A stretch of DNA of 64,000 nt, from assembly GCA_034509735.1 (NCBI GenBank), contig JACGWO010000002.1, positions 42,301,702-42,365,701 of the forward strand. The letters are read 5' to 3'. The position numbers were made by a program, and so were the translations under genes. Each line of letters opens with the position of its first letter. The stretch's first letter is position 1. Source of the DNA: Sesamum alatum. Taxonomy: Eukaryota; Streptophyta; Magnoliopsida; Lamiales; Pedaliaceae. The notes below the pieces were generated by a model. It made no database searches and was not told where the DNA came from. It was given only the letters and a program-made list of their open reading frames with translations. This document shows positions 36,309-53,236 of the stretch, piece after piece.

Positions 36309-37953
36309 ATTAAAATACTAAATAAATATAATTATTGGACTAAAAATATAATTAGACCATCAATCGTTTGACACTGAGCAAATAAGAAAAATAAGCTTAC
36401 CTTCTTCGACTTTTCTTCTTCCCTATTATTCCATGCTTCAAATAAATGCACATGAAATTCATGAGATATTTTCACGATTTTTCTTTCGTTGCATATATAG
36501 CTTCTTTAAGTCCAGAAATATTTATTTCTATTCGGTATTGTTAATTTATAATTAATTTATTTCGTTGAAGTTTTGCTTCAGCCGCTGCAATTTTTCATTG
36601 CTGGAATTCATAGATTTTTTTTGTTGTTTCAAATTTGTTAGTTGTTTGACTGTTTCAAGTATATAGTATTTGCTGATTTTCAATTAGGAAGTTGATAAAC
36701 ATGCAAGCATGTTCTATGTAGCGTCCTATTTTTTTGCTCAGTTAGTAGTTTAAGTGTATTTAAACTCATTATCAGCTCAGTAAAAGTGCAGACTTTACAC
36801 AACAATTTTTTTTTTTTTTCTTTCAATATTAGTCTTTCATTCTCTTTAAAACTCCAATATTGTGGTACTCGAGCCCTATTCCTAAGGGACATGCATGTGA
36901 CTGAAAGATTTTTTTTTTCTTTTTTCTTTCTTTATCCATGGATTTTGAAGCACATTTTACTACACTGGCAAAAAGAAGAAAGTTGAGCTAAGACGATGAA
37001 GCTGAAAAAGTTGATGGAACTTTCTACATAAGTCTAGTTGGTTTGCTTGATGTATCTAATGGCTACAAGGTCTGATATCTTACGTTATGTAAGTAGTCTA
37101 TTATCTAGATTTATGAATTGTACAATTGAAATACATCTTACACCTACTAAACGAGTCCTTAGATATGTAAGACGAACACTTGATTATGGAATCAAGTTAT
37201 GCGCAAATCAAGGTAGTGTTTTATCATGCTATCCCGACAGTAATTTGGAGAGGTTCAAGTGGTGACATGAAAAGTAGTTCATGCTACTATTTCAAGTTTG
37301 GTTCAAGTGTGTTCTCATAGTGCGACAAAAAATAGGATACCGTGGAAATATATTTCATATAGTGACTTTTTTTTTTCTCTTTGTGTTAGTAGTTTAAGTG
37401 CATTGAACTCATTATCAGCTATTAAAAGTTCAGACTTTACACAACAAATTTTTTTTCTTCTTGTTTTCAATATCAGCCTTTTTATTCTCTTTAAAATTCC
37501 AACATGTTCTGAATTTTATTTTGAATTAATTACACTTACCATCCATATAAAAATATGAAATTACATTTTTCCTAAGAAATTTTTAAAATTATAATTGCAC
37601 TCCTTATGAGAATTCTCTATTTACAACTGTACCTTTTTTCTTAGGATCTGGACTACCATCAACAAAAAAATTATATAAACTTCTAATATCGCCCTCATTC
37701 AAACATTCCGTATAATTTATTGACAGAGAGATCCTAATAATATTTTAATATTTATAAAGGGTAAATGTAATATATGTAAACAAGTACTGACACATGTATG
37801 GTTACCATTATATTTATGTTGTTATTATACTTGTGTCACTAATTATTGACAGTAACAATTCATACACAATATTTGTCGTTAATAGTTGTATTATGACAAA
37901 TCAAAATTATTATCACTTAATATATATATATATATATATATAGTGATGCAACG
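36309..37953. other. Flank of the broken kinase copy with copia fragment
   Basis: 37500-37860 aligns with DNA downstream of SD-RLK1. A direct repeat of about 110 bp occurs at 36749-36861 and 37391-37505. It surrounds a fragment of copia RT/RNase H. A (TA)n run lies at about 37920-37942. No intact gene was seen. Confidence 0.5.
37000..37360 (+). pseudogene. Ty1/copia RT-RNase H fragment
   Basis: A short frame contains YLMATRSDILRYVSSLLSRF and KRVLRYVRRTLDYGIKL, the familiar end of copia reverse transcriptase and start of RNase H. A frame-shifted continuation resembles the usual KSTSGYFF-type block near 37270-37330. No LTRs are attached. Confidence 0.8.
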
Positions 37954-37962
37954 TAATAATTT

Positions 37963-39050
37963 GGAAAAAATGCAATTTTGGTTATTTTCTTAAGGATGGT
38001 AGCATTTTGGTCCACACCACTTCTAAAATAGCGGTGTAGGGCAGTAATTTCTAAATATTGATAATTGAGGTCCAAAAACCTCTAATTTGACCATAATTGA
38101 TCATGTGAGACACAGGTGATCGTCTAAAATTGGAGATTTCTAATTTGGCCTGCGAATTTTGCCACGTGGATTAAAATACCCTCATCTGTCTTACGTGACA
38201 GGGTGATAGGGGCGACGACGACAATGATGCCGTCGCCCAAATCTGATCTGGGCAACCTCGCGTCGCCCAGTTACAGAAACAGGGGCGACGTAAAGACGCA
38301 TTGCCCCTATCCAGAAATAGGGGGCAGGTCACCGTTGCCCAATTTGCATGCGGCGTCATCACGTTGCCGTCGCCCTAATTTAAAATTTTAATTAAATTAA
38401 TTTAAATAATTAAAAGAGATTGAAAAAAAATTAAATTTTTAAAAATTTTTAAGAAAAAAATCGAAGAACCTTAAGAATTTATTTTTAAAAATGTTAAGAA
38501 ATTTGATTTCATGTTTTTAAATGAAAATAATAAGTGTTTTTAATTTAAATATTTTTAGTAGTAAATAATATAATTTATTAAATATATTCAAAATAAATTA
38601 TGATTTAAATATAGTTAATAAAATATAAATATTATAATTGATTAAAATTATAATTGATGTATTTAAATTTATAAATTGAATTTTAGTAATTAATATTTTG
38701 TATTAATTTTTATTTAATTTATCAAGTTGATATAAAATTTTAAAATTTATATTTAAATAATATATATTTAAGAATAACATTATTTATTTAAATGAATTTT
38801 TTAAAATAAAACATGTCACCATGCCACCTCGTGATACTTGCTAAATCATCTGCTATGTAAGGGAATTTTTATTTTTTTTAATCCACATGTGAAATAGTCG
38901 CCTGACAGGTGGAGATTCCGGCCAAATTAGAGCTTTTTGGACTGAAATGCCACTTTTTAAAAATTACTCCTCTTGAATCGCTATTTTAGAAGTGGCCTAA
39001 TCCAAAATGCCACCGCCTCTAAAAAAGTGGACCAAAATTTCATTTTTCCC
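37963..39050. mobile_element. Foldback MULE-type element with perfect 9-bp TSD
   Basis: About 1.09 kb starting GGAAAAAATGCAATTTTGG and ending CATTTTTCCC. The inverted arms hold matching phrases on accessible bases (GGTCC, TCTAAAATAGCG, AGGTCC). The core includes a GC-rich part near 38200-38370 and a very AT-rich part. The perfect target duplication TAATAATTT lies at 37954-37962 and 39051-39059. Confidence 0.92.
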
Positions 39051-39589
39051 TAATAATTTTTTACTCATATTAATTATCATTTGTTGTTGTGAAATAAGTT
39101 TGATCTCAACAATTTTAAAAACTTAACTTGAATTAAATTCATTTAAACCCACCTTCCTCCAGTCATTGCATCTATCCATAACTTTACAATATCTAAAAGC
39201 AAGTCCACATGATAAAGTTTGGAACAAACCACTAAACCATAACTAATTAAATTACTAGCCATCATTTCATTATCTTTTTGACAATTTAGAAATATAATAT
39301 TTATAACGCGGTACAACACAATCAAACTATTTTTAAATATGTTGATTAAATCTTAAAAGTAATTAGGCCGAACTTGCGGGCCGCACCGCCGACCTGGAAG
39401 ATTCTTTGTTCACAAGCTTTCCAGGAAAGTGGGAATTGTTTCACATTGACATGTACAGCCAAGAACCCGAAATGGGCTAATCTTCTTCTACTTTTTCTTC
39501 ATTATTCAGACTTCAATATTGCAAATAACAACTTATCCAACTCAGACACCAACCCACCATCGATCTGTCTGTTCTTGGGGCATCTGATG

Positions 39590-39595
39590 TATATA
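39590..39595 (+). promoter_or_regulatory. Conserved TATA-like element of SD-RLK2
   Basis: TATATA in the same GTATATATGTTT context as in its paralogues, about 115 bp upstream of the ATG. Confidence 0.4.
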
Positions 39596-39707
39596 TGTTT
39601 TGCAGCTCTCATTCATCAAAATCTTGATATATGTACACACACACACAACACTGTACTTGATCTCAACAGTATTTGTATCACAAGAATCAAGTCTTGTACA
39701 AAATCCC

Positions 39708-43948
<4,241 letters not shown>

Positions 43949-46349
43949 CATTACGTTGGGATTGTTTACTATCCAAGTGATTCAGTTGCTTTCTATTTGC
44001 TTTTCTTTTCGTATTTTCTTTATTCGTAGGGAAGCCAACTCTGTTGTTCTTGTGTATTTTGGATACTTTGGCCATTGGGGATTCTGATCATTTGCAATAA
44101 ATACTTTTTCCCATTAAAAAAAGAAATGAACTTCACCCCAAGAAACGATAAAAAAAAAAAAAAAAAAAAATCGATCTTTGAAGACTCAAGAAACTTACAT
44201 TTCTCGGCCTTGAACCCAAAGAAGTGCAGAGATTTCTCATCTGAGTTCCCAACAACATGACAATGGAGGAGAGATAGTTAGCTTGATTGAATTTAAGTAC
44301 CCCAACACCGTGTCAGAACATCATTGCACTTGCCAACATGGTTTAACATCGTAGTATCGGCGATAATACAGGCGAGTATTGTTCCACATCGATCACAGTT
44401 AATTGGGATATTATCGGACGATACCAAACAAATATATTATACAATGCTTAAAAAATTTCAAAAAAACTAGTAAAATTATAAAAATAATAATGCACCATAA
44501 ATTACTATATAATATTACAAATAAAAAATTTTATAATATCAAGAATCGATAAATTACAAAAATGCTTAAAATATACGGACATGATTCAAAGAGAGTGGAT
44601 CGCTGGTGGGAAAGCTGGAAAATCACCGTGTCTGATTAATACTCAATTTTAAGTTTGGAAAGCTGCAAAAATCGCCATTATTAATATTGCTTTATGCTCA
44701 GTGCTCACACTTTGACTTCAAACATTGTTACCAGAGTATGCCATTTAATCGCCATTATTAATCACCAGTTTTAGTATAGTTGGATGGAAAAGAACAGAGT
44801 ATAACATTAAAATACTCCTAACCTGATTATTTAGAAAGATTGTTCTTTATTGATCTGAGAAGTAATGGCTCAACTACCATCTACCCAAGAAACTGAATAA
44901 GCAAATTTTACTTCACAGGTTTCGGGGGGTGAAAATTTCGGTCTTCCAGGGGATGAAAGTGGCGATACGGTTTCCTTCAAGCATGAGACCAAATCATCTC
45001 CAAAAGCGTATAAAACTGTGCTTAATTCAAAGACCAGCGTGGACACAGTTTTCTGCAACATTGTATCGTCGATATCATCCGCCAACAATGACGATATTAT
45101 CCGATACAGCCGATAATATCATTGTATCGTCGATAATATCGAATGATATCGGATATTATCGATGAGAAAAAGAATTCTCGGACAATAATAGGTAGCGGCC
45201 AAATTTCTCGGATCGGTGTCGGGTTTGTCCGTTGTTTACTATACAAAGTAGAAGCCCACTATTAATTTCTTGGGCCTTGTCCTGACCCCTACAATTACAC
45301 CGATTGCAATATAGGTCCCCCACCATATTGGTAATCTGTGGGACCCAAATCTTCTGTTTTTGTCCTTATTTTTCAGACATGCTTTTACAAATTTATCCTC
45401 AATGCCCATAGAACTTACACCAAACAATAATCAATTTCTGAGATGGTAGGTGGCATTCGTATATCCTCTCTCATGCTTATTTAATAAGGTTTTCTCTCCT
45501 CTGCTCGTATTTGCTCTGCAAGGAACTGGATGTGAAGTGAAGAGGGGTTTGGAGGTAATTTTTGGGTATGTTCTTCACCGGCACTCAAAACAATAGCCCT
45601 CCTTCAATAGCTGGTATTTGGTGAGTTTTTTTGCATCTGAATCTTTTGTTGTTTTGTAGCACCCATCGAAGTGTGCTCTAGTTGGGCTACCTTTTACTCG
45701 GAGTTGATATTGAATACAGGTGAGCAATTTGCATGTTCATTTCTACACCTCTCTTTTGCGCAAAATTACGATAGTGCATTTCTTACTCTATTAATAATCT
45801 ATTTTCTTTGCAATGCGGAGTTGATATTGAATACAGGTGAGCAATTTGTGTGGTTCATTTCTGCCTCAATCCTGACGAAGTTGAACGACAGAAATACCAA
45901 AATATTTCTGGGTAAGACGAGAGTGTTGTCGGAAGATGAATTTGGGGAATATGGGTATGTGGGTACATGAAACTTGGCTTTTGTATATTACTCAAATACC
46001 GTGTAAGAGTATCATGATGTGACTGATATTAATTGAAGGGCAAAAAAGTAACACCACACATACTCTAACATTGAGTTCAACGTAGTAAACGTTATATCAT
46101 CCAATTGATCGGATAAGTGCTCAAACTAGATGATGATAGTAAACAACAATATCAAATAATTTTGTAGAGTTTAATCTCAATGATAGTAGGGGCCTACTAT
46201 TCTGCAGGACTACACAGTAAGAAAAGGTAAACATGGCCTAATTCCACCAAAATTGGTGGGATTTAAATCTGGCCACAATGGAGGTCAATAAGGGGCCTTC
46301 GGGATTTTTAACGGGCCGGTCACAAATTTGTAAACAGGGCACTGGGTTG
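43949..46349. other. Intergenic DNA downstream of SD-RLK2
   Basis: No gene can be supported. A poly-A run lies near 44152-44170. Words of the type GATAATATCG cluster at 44350-44405 and 45060-45165. A frame at about 44917-45110 looks weakly protein-like (GGENFGLPGDESGDTVSF) but has no recognised family. A 32-bp direct repeat occurs at about 45701 and 45816 (AGTTGATATTGAATACAGGT start); it leaves a 99-codon open frame of no recognised family. Confidence 0.45.
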
Positions 46350-46354
46350 GTTTG

Positions 46355-48632
46355 TGATAAGTGTGTAATCTGCCACGATTTGATACTTGTAATGTCTTAT
46401 TTTAAGGACTAATTACTCCTGTAAATAAATTTTCGTGTTCCTGAATTTAACGAAATATGAAAATATTACAAATAAATTCTTGAATTGAATTGAGTATTTT
46501 GTGGGTGCGAAATCTCTACTTGAAAACCTCTGATTCTTCTCTTCAAGAACGTGATCTTTCACTTCGGCAACTTCGGAGGTGAAACTTTGACGTTTGATCT
46601 TCTTTGACGTTGACTTTGACTTTGAATAACGTTAATTCGGGGGTAGTTGACTTGTTCCCGAATCAAATGCTATAAACTTGACGATTTTTGACTTGAATTT
46701 GGGATGTTCTTGGTGGATTTGAGACTTTGATCATCCGCCAAGGTGGACTTCTGTCTTGATAACGTTAATTCGCCGGTTTTCGAACTTCTTCTCGAATCAA
46801 ACGCTGACTTTGGATGATTTCCGCGACGAACGCCTTGAATCTTGTCTAGAACGCTGTGTATCTTCCTTAATTTGTGCTTGAGAGGATTTCGAGACTTCTT
46901 GAATGCTCTCTTGCTTGTATGTGTGTGTGTGTGTGTTTTGAATGAGTTCTCATGACCCCTTTATATAGTTGTCAAAGAGGTAGAGTTGTGGTGAACTTGA
47001 ACACTTATTTTGTATTATCCCTTTATTTTAATTTAAAGAGATAAATACATTAAATATTTGGGAAGACATGATTGGTCAATTCCAATATTATCTCTTTAAT
47101 TTTTGTATTTTTTTGAAGAGATAATATAAGAAATATTTGTCTTGATTTGATTGGCCGAAACACCACAATTTGACACATGTCGACCGTTGATTTGATGACG
47201 AAATATATATTAAAATATCAATTAATTTAACTATTTATATTTAGAATTAATTTAGTAAATTCTAAAATATAAATAAATAATAGAATATAATTGATAAATA
47301 ATATATATTTTCCACTTGTCGTCATTTGATTGGGCACAAAATTTATTTGTCTACAACTCCTAATCAGGTGGATTTATTATATTTTCAGGAAATATATCTT
47401 GTAAGGAGTAAAGGATGTTGAATTGAAGTTAAGAATGACATTTGGAGGCATTTGAGGGAACAAGTGAAAAAGAGTGGCAGATTCGACATTTTCACTAAGC
47501 GTGCCCATGCTTAATGTTGCAGTTAACTCAAGAGAAAAAGGAAAGTTGCGGATTTGTTGAAGGAAGAAGGAATGAATGCTGAAAAACCTCTTGAAGATCC
47601 GAAATTTGTCCATTAGATTGCTAGGAATTAAGTTGTTAACATCTTTAGTAGCAATCATGTATCTATCCCTTTTCTTGTCTAGGTTCGTGAGGTGCTAATA
47701 GTATAAATAGGAGGCACCTCACAACTTAAAAAACCATATCTTGTTTTACATTGAATTCTAGAGTTTAATCCATTATTCTACTTCTTCCATCTCCTTTTAT
47801 TTTTATTACGTTGCCCAATTGCTAATGGAATTTCACTTTTTAGTGTGTTCTTCCATTAGCATGTTAGGCTAAGTTCTTAATTTTTCGGTTAAAGTACGGT
47901 GAATGCTTGATTCTTAAAACGTTGTGAGATCTAATAAGTGCTTAATTCTCTTATTAAAATCCGTATTCATGTTATTCTCTGTGTTCTTTTTACAAACGTC
48001 TGATTTTTGAATAATGTGATCAGTTGTTTATAATCAAGAAAGTTTGTTTAGCTATTTGAACTTACAAATCCGTAATTGTTTGTTTAGTTCAATAATTAGT
48101 AGCAACATAGCATGATTAATCGTGTCAAAGTGGTTAGTTTTATTATGGTGAATGCATGATCTGATCTAAATGAATCCTCGTAGGAATTTGTTGGTTAGGA
48201 TCAGGCCCTTCTAATTCTTAATGCTGTCAATGAATTAAATCTTGTGGACGTTCCCGGGATTGTTCATTGATTAGAGATCTAGCCGACGGACGTTCCTTGG
48301 CTGACGAAAAGGTAAGGAAGGGTGAGGTTGTTAGGTCGTACCAACGATCATAACTGATTTATGTGTTTTAATAATTGTGACATTTGCATCGATGATCAAC
48401 GGAAAGAATCAAGCATGAACCCACTTTAACCGGAAAGCCTTCTTATATATTAATCTTCCCCTTTAAATTATACTTCGTTATTTTCTCTTAAAAATTCAAA
48501 ATCTAAACCCCCCTTTTCTTTTATTTCTTTTAGAATTCAACTTATCGCCGATCCCTGTGGATTCGACCCTACTTGCCGCTTTCGCAAGAAAGTAATCGTA
48601 GGAATTATTTTTGGTGGTTTCGACACCCATCA
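46355..48632 (+). repeat. 5' LTR of the gypsy-type element, interrupted
   Basis: 2278 bp in total. Subtracting the solo LTR at 46420-47355 and its 5-bp duplication leaves about 1337 bp, close to the 1294-bp 3' LTR. The difference is mainly one deletion of about 40 bp in the 3' LTR near 52982. Confidence 0.92.
46420..47355. mobile_element. Solo LTR of another retrotransposon, nested in the 5' LTR
   Basis: 936 bp starting TGTAAATAAATTTTCG and ending ATTTGTCTACA, with the canonical TG..CA ends. A 5-bp target duplication ACTCC lies at 46415-46419 and 47356-47360. The intact 3' LTR of the host element shows the uninterrupted sequence. A TATA-like TTTATATAG lies near 46961. No internal region remains, as expected after LTR-LTR recombination. 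Confidence 0.92.
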
Positions 48633-48636
48633 AATT

Positions 48637-49280
48637 TTGGGCCCTTTGCCGGGGATTGGTGTCCTTAAGTTAATTTCTTTTTGGTTACATGAGGTAAATA
48701 TGGATTCCTTAGTTGATCGTCTGGACGAACTTACATCCCTTCTTCAAATAATTGTTGCAGAAAAGTTCCAAGGAGTGAAGGCTTGTGGAGTCTGCAATTC
48801 CACCGGTCATCCGATCGATTTGTGCCCTGCTCTCCATGAAGCACCCACTGAACACGCCAATACCATAGGAGGGTTCTTCGGACCATCGTAAAGGACATAT
48901 GATCCCTATTTCGACTTGTACAATCCAGGATGGAGGGATCATCTTGACCTTTGTTATGATTCTCAACCTCAAAGTTGGCCACTACCTCCTCCACCTAATC
49001 CCAAACAAAGCACGTCTCTTGAAGAGATGATGAAGACATTCATCACCAACACTCAGCAAATCTAGCAGAATACTCAACAGCAGATCCAGCAACTCCAGCA
49101 GAATACTCAACAGCAGATCCAACAACTCCAGCAGAATACTCAACAACAGATCCAGAATACCCAAACGAGTATTCAGAACATAGAATCTCAAATCAGTAAA
49201 TTGGCTTCATCCATCAGTAGAATGGAATCCCAAGGTAAGCTACCATCTCAAACTGTGATTAATCCTAAACAAAAACGCTA
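48637..49280 (+). pseudogene. gag remnant of the gypsy-type element
   Basis: The first open frame (48637-48891) holds a zinc-knuckle-like CGVCNSTGHPIDLCP. It is followed, after a stop, by a DPYFDLYNPGWRDH-type segment and a glutamine-rich coiled-coil-like repeat (QQIQQLQQNT, three tandem copies of about 45 bp at 49070-49160). Stops at 48889-48891 and near 49062 break it. Most of gag upstream of the knuckle is missing. Confidence 0.75.
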
Positions 49281-49867
49281 GTGCTACTGTCTTATGCAGT
49301 GAGAAAGAGCTGCAATCAAATAAAGACGAAAATAGCACTAAGCGTGGGCATATCCAGTACGGTGAATCAGAGCAGGAAATCGAGATTCCACAAAAACAAG
49401 CCGACGAGCCCAATTCAACCAAAGAGAATCATTCGAAGAACGTTTTAGCAAGCAATGGGGAGGATCACATAAAGTCGGCACTAAAAGAAAGCCCCACGTC
49501 AGTACAAGTGCGAACTTTAGAGGAGAACACGACACCAATACTGGAATTGAAGGAATTACCTGAACACCACAAATATGCCTTCTTAGGGGAGGACGATACA
49601 TCAGTGGTAATCACCTTCAGCAAGCTCATTACCTTGGAAGAAGAAAAGTTAGCTCATACAGTTCAAAAGTTTCGAGAGGCCATTGGATGGATTATCGTCG
49701 ACATTAAAGGATTGAGTCCAAGAACTTACAAAAATAAAGCTTTTCACGACAAGATGAGTTCAAGGAAGAATTCTCTCATGGACCTCAAAGTTTTCCTAGG
49801 TCCACATCATCGTCGGGTGTATTACATTGAAGAAGAGGACTTAGAATGCCCAACTTATTCAAGTTGA
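49281..49867 (+). pseudogene. Deleted pol remnant: RT leader fused to integrase tail
   Basis: The frame 49508-49867 begins with LPEHHKYAFLGED and continues to EAIGWIIVDIKGLSP, the segment just upstream of gypsy reverse transcriptase. It then passes directly to KAFHDKMSSRKN, which resembles the integrase C-terminal region. Protease, nearly all of RT, RNase H and the integrase core are missing. Upstream, a NASATVL..EKEL trace matches the usual gag-pol junction. The frame is open but cannot supply enzyme activity. Confidence 0.7.
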
Positions 49868-51942
49868 GGCACAACGTCTAGCCAAAGACGTTGAAGAAAG
49901 ACGCTACGTGGGAGGCAACCCACCTTTCTCTACCCTTCTTTGCTATATTTTTTGAATTTTGTGAAAAACAAAGTCTATAAGTCAGTTCATTAGATGCCCC
50001 CACGCCTAGCAGATCAACCAAATCTGTCCAGATCTTTGGATTCGTTGGTTCTGTTAAGCGTGCCCATGTCTTATGACCTTTCTCAATTACAGAATTGTTT
50101 AACCCACTAGACGTGCCCACGCCTAGTGAGTCGAACAAATCTGTAAATACCAAACTCGTAAGGCTCGTTCCCTTTCACATTTTCTGCATTATTTTGTTAT
50201 TTATTTATTTATAAAAAAAAATTCAAAAAAATCAAAAACCAGAAAATCCAAAAGGAAGATTTCATTTAAGGAAACGAGGGCAAGATTTAATCACCCCCTT
50301 TCATCTCTTTCAGCCCTTAAAAGAATAAGAGCTCCTTCCTCCTTACAAGCAACTACCACCACTGCCGATACACTCCGCTGCCCCCGGTATCCGCCGCCGC
50401 TGCACCTGTCACTATGCTCCACCTACACCTTGATCTATCACGGCGCATGCACTCAAGGACATTCTCTTCCTTATCTCTCATTTTTTTCGTTCTTGAGTTG
50501 CATGCATGTGTCCACATTGAGGACAATGTGGATTTTAAGTGTGGGGTATGGTTGTTGTGTTGTGTTTGATGAAATTGGCGGATAATTTTTAGCATCGGTG
50601 GATAAATTTTTGGGATTGTGAAATGCTTTTATGAAAATTTTGAAATTTTTGGCTTGAAGAATTCCTTTTCATTTTTGGACCACTCTTGATTTGGAAGCGT
50701 TATGTGCAAAAGGATACATATTTCATGCTTTAGGTAACTCATGGCTCGAAAACTTGTTTTTGTCTTGATAACTTGAATTGAAAATTCTTTTGTATGGAAT
50801 TAGTGGACTAGACAAAACCTTGTGAGCTTTTGAGCCTAAACACATTGATGAAGTATTTCATCCTTTCTTGAGAGAAAAATGCTTTTATGACTTTGTGTCC
50901 TAGAACTTGCTTTGAACCGCATCGAGGCTACATAAATGTGCATGCATTTGGATATGATAAAGGCACTAGGATTGAAACCACTTTAGCCTAAATTGACCAC
51001 CACATTACATGTTGACCCTAGTAAACCCACTTGAGCCCTTTTAGCCTTGTTTTGTTGGTATGAACCGTTAACTATGAGCCTAACCCGTCATTCTTTAACC
51101 TTAATTTGGACCCTTCCAAGAATCATTAGAGCATAAAGGAAAATGAGTGTTTATCTTAAAAAATGGTTCTCAAAACAAAGTGAGGAATTGAAACATCGCC
51201 ATTTTGTGCTCTAAGGGTATATCTCAAAATAAATGTGGGGGTTTCAAATTGTGGTTTCATATTTTGTGGGAACTTATTGTTACCTTGTTCTATGCCTATT
51301 GAAAAAAAAAAGAGAGAGAGAGAGAGAGAAACAAAAGAAAAGAAGAAAAACTTGGCAAAGAAAGAATATTCCTGCCACAAAAAAAGGAGAAGAAAAGAAC
51401 AAAAAATATCTCTAAAGAAGGCATAGTTCAAGAAGTTATCAAATATGGTTGGGGAATTGAATTGAGAGCTTTGAATTGTTGTTCACTTAATTTCTTGATG
51501 TTCGAATTGAGTCTCTTGGAACATAACCTCTTTATCCATAAATTCCTACCCCCAAACCAAAGCTCCATTACAACCAAATTGAAGACCTTTTGATCCTTGT
51601 GTATGCATATTTCAAAGTGATGGAGATGTGGTGTATAAGCAAGTCTATGGTGAAACATAGTTGTAGCAAAGCATCGAGGGATACACTTGAGCCATATACA
51701 CTTAAGAGTTTGGAAAGCGGTGAGCAAAAGTCCTCTAAGTTTTGTATGATTGATTTTTTATGATGGGCATTGAGTGAGAACTTGTTTGAAGGCATGTTGA
51801 ATTATCTTTTCATGTGATATGTCATTCTCATTGCACATATTGCAACCTAACTTTAGTGTGTTCGATTGTGAAGAGGATTCTTATTGCCAACTTGATCTTA
51901 ATTTTGCTCGAGGACTAGCAAAAAGATAAGTGTGGGGGTATT
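49868..51942 (+). other. 3' non-coding interior of the gypsy-type element
   Basis: No coding trace. Phrases such as CTAGACGTGCCCACGCC recur (about 50003, 50105), and ATTGAGGACAATGTGGA lies at 50516. Both kinds are common near the 3' end of such elements. A GA-rich run lies at 51310-51330. The polypurine tract is AAGTGTGGGGGTA at about 51928-51940. Confidence 0.7.
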
Positions 51943-53236
51943 TGATAAGTGTGTAATCTACCACGATTTGATACTTATAATGCCTTATTTTAAGGACTAA
52001 TTACTCCTAATCAGGTGGATTTATTATATTTTCAGGAAATATATCTTGTAAGGAGTAAAGGATGTTGAATTGAAGTTAAGAATGGCATTTGAGGGAACAA
52101 GTGAAAAAGAGTGGCAGATTCGAAATTTCCACTAAGCGTGCCCACGCTTAACGTTGCAGTCAACTTAGAAGAAAAAGGAAAGCTGCGGATTTTGTTGAAG
52201 GAAGAAGGAATGAATGCTGAAAAACCTCTTGAAGATCCGAAATTTGTCCATTAGATTGCTAGGAATTAAGTTGTTAACATCTTTAGTAGCAATCATGTAT
52301 CTATCCCTTTTCTTGTCTAGGTTCGTAAGGTGCTAATAGTATAAATAGGAGGCACTTCACAACTTAAAAAACCATCTCTTGTTTTACATTGAATTCTAGA
52401 GTTTAATCCATTATTCTACATCTTCCATCTTCTTTTATTTTTATTACATTGCCCAATTGCTAATGGAATTTCACTTTTTAGTGTGTTCTTCCATTAGCAT
52501 GTTAGGCTAAGTTCTTAATTTTTCGGTTAAAGTACGTTGAATGCTTGATTCTTAAAACGTTGTGAGATCTAATAAGTGCTTAATTCTCTTATTAAAATCT
52601 GTATTCATGTTATTCTCTGCGTTCTTTTTACAAACGTCTGATTTTTGAATAATGTGATCAGTTGTTCATAATCAAGAAAGTTTGTTTAGCTATTTGAACT
52701 TACAAATTCGTAATTGTTTGTTTAGTTCAATAATTAGTAGCAACATAGCATGATTAATCGTGTCAAAGTGGTTAGTTTTTTCACCAGAATGCATGATCTG
52801 ATCTAAATGAATCCTCGTAGGAATTTGTTGGTTAGGATCAGGCCCTTCTAATTCTTAATACTGTCAATGAATTAAATCTTGTAGACGTTCCCGGGATTGT
52901 TCATTGATTAGAAATCTAGCCAACGGACGTTCCTTGGCTGACGAAAAGGTAAGGAAGGGTGAGGTTGTTAGGTCGTACCAACGACATTTGCATCGATGAT
53001 CAACGGAAAGAATCAAGCATGAACCCACTTTAACCGAAAAGTCTTCTTATATATTAATCTTCCCCTTTAAATTATACTTCGTTATTTTCTCTTAAAAATT
53101 CAAAATCTAAACTCCCCTTTTCTTTTATTTCTTTTAGAAATCAACTTATCGCCGGCCCCTATGGATTCGACCCTACTTGCCGCTTTCGCAAGAAAGTAAT
53201 CGTAGGAATTATTTTTGGTGGCTTCGACACCCATCA
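51943..53236 (+). repeat. 3' LTR of the gypsy-type element
   Basis: 1294 bp, uninterrupted, closely matching the 5' LTR on both sides of the solo-LTR insertion. A TATA-like TATAAATAGG lies near 52340. Confidence 0.93.

Larger units (their letters stand above)
46355..53236 (+). mobile_element. Non-autonomous Ty3/gypsy-type LTR retrotransposon
   Basis: Two LTRs of one family, both starting TGATAAGTGTGTAATC and ending GACACCCATCA, enclose about 3.3 kb. The perfect 5-bp target duplication GTTTG lies at 46350-46354 and 53237-53241. Just inside the 5' LTR is a decayed primer-binding site complementary to tRNA-Asp (TTTGCCGGGGAT at 48655-48666). A purine-rich tract AGTGTGGGGGTA precedes the 3' LTR. 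The interior keeps gag remnants and a fused pol remnant only, so it would depend on a partner element. Confidence 0.93.

Noticed and set aside
44917..45110. Possible exon with GGENFGLPGDES
   Set aside because: No family recognised, weak splice sites and no partner exons; kept only as a note in the intergenic entry.
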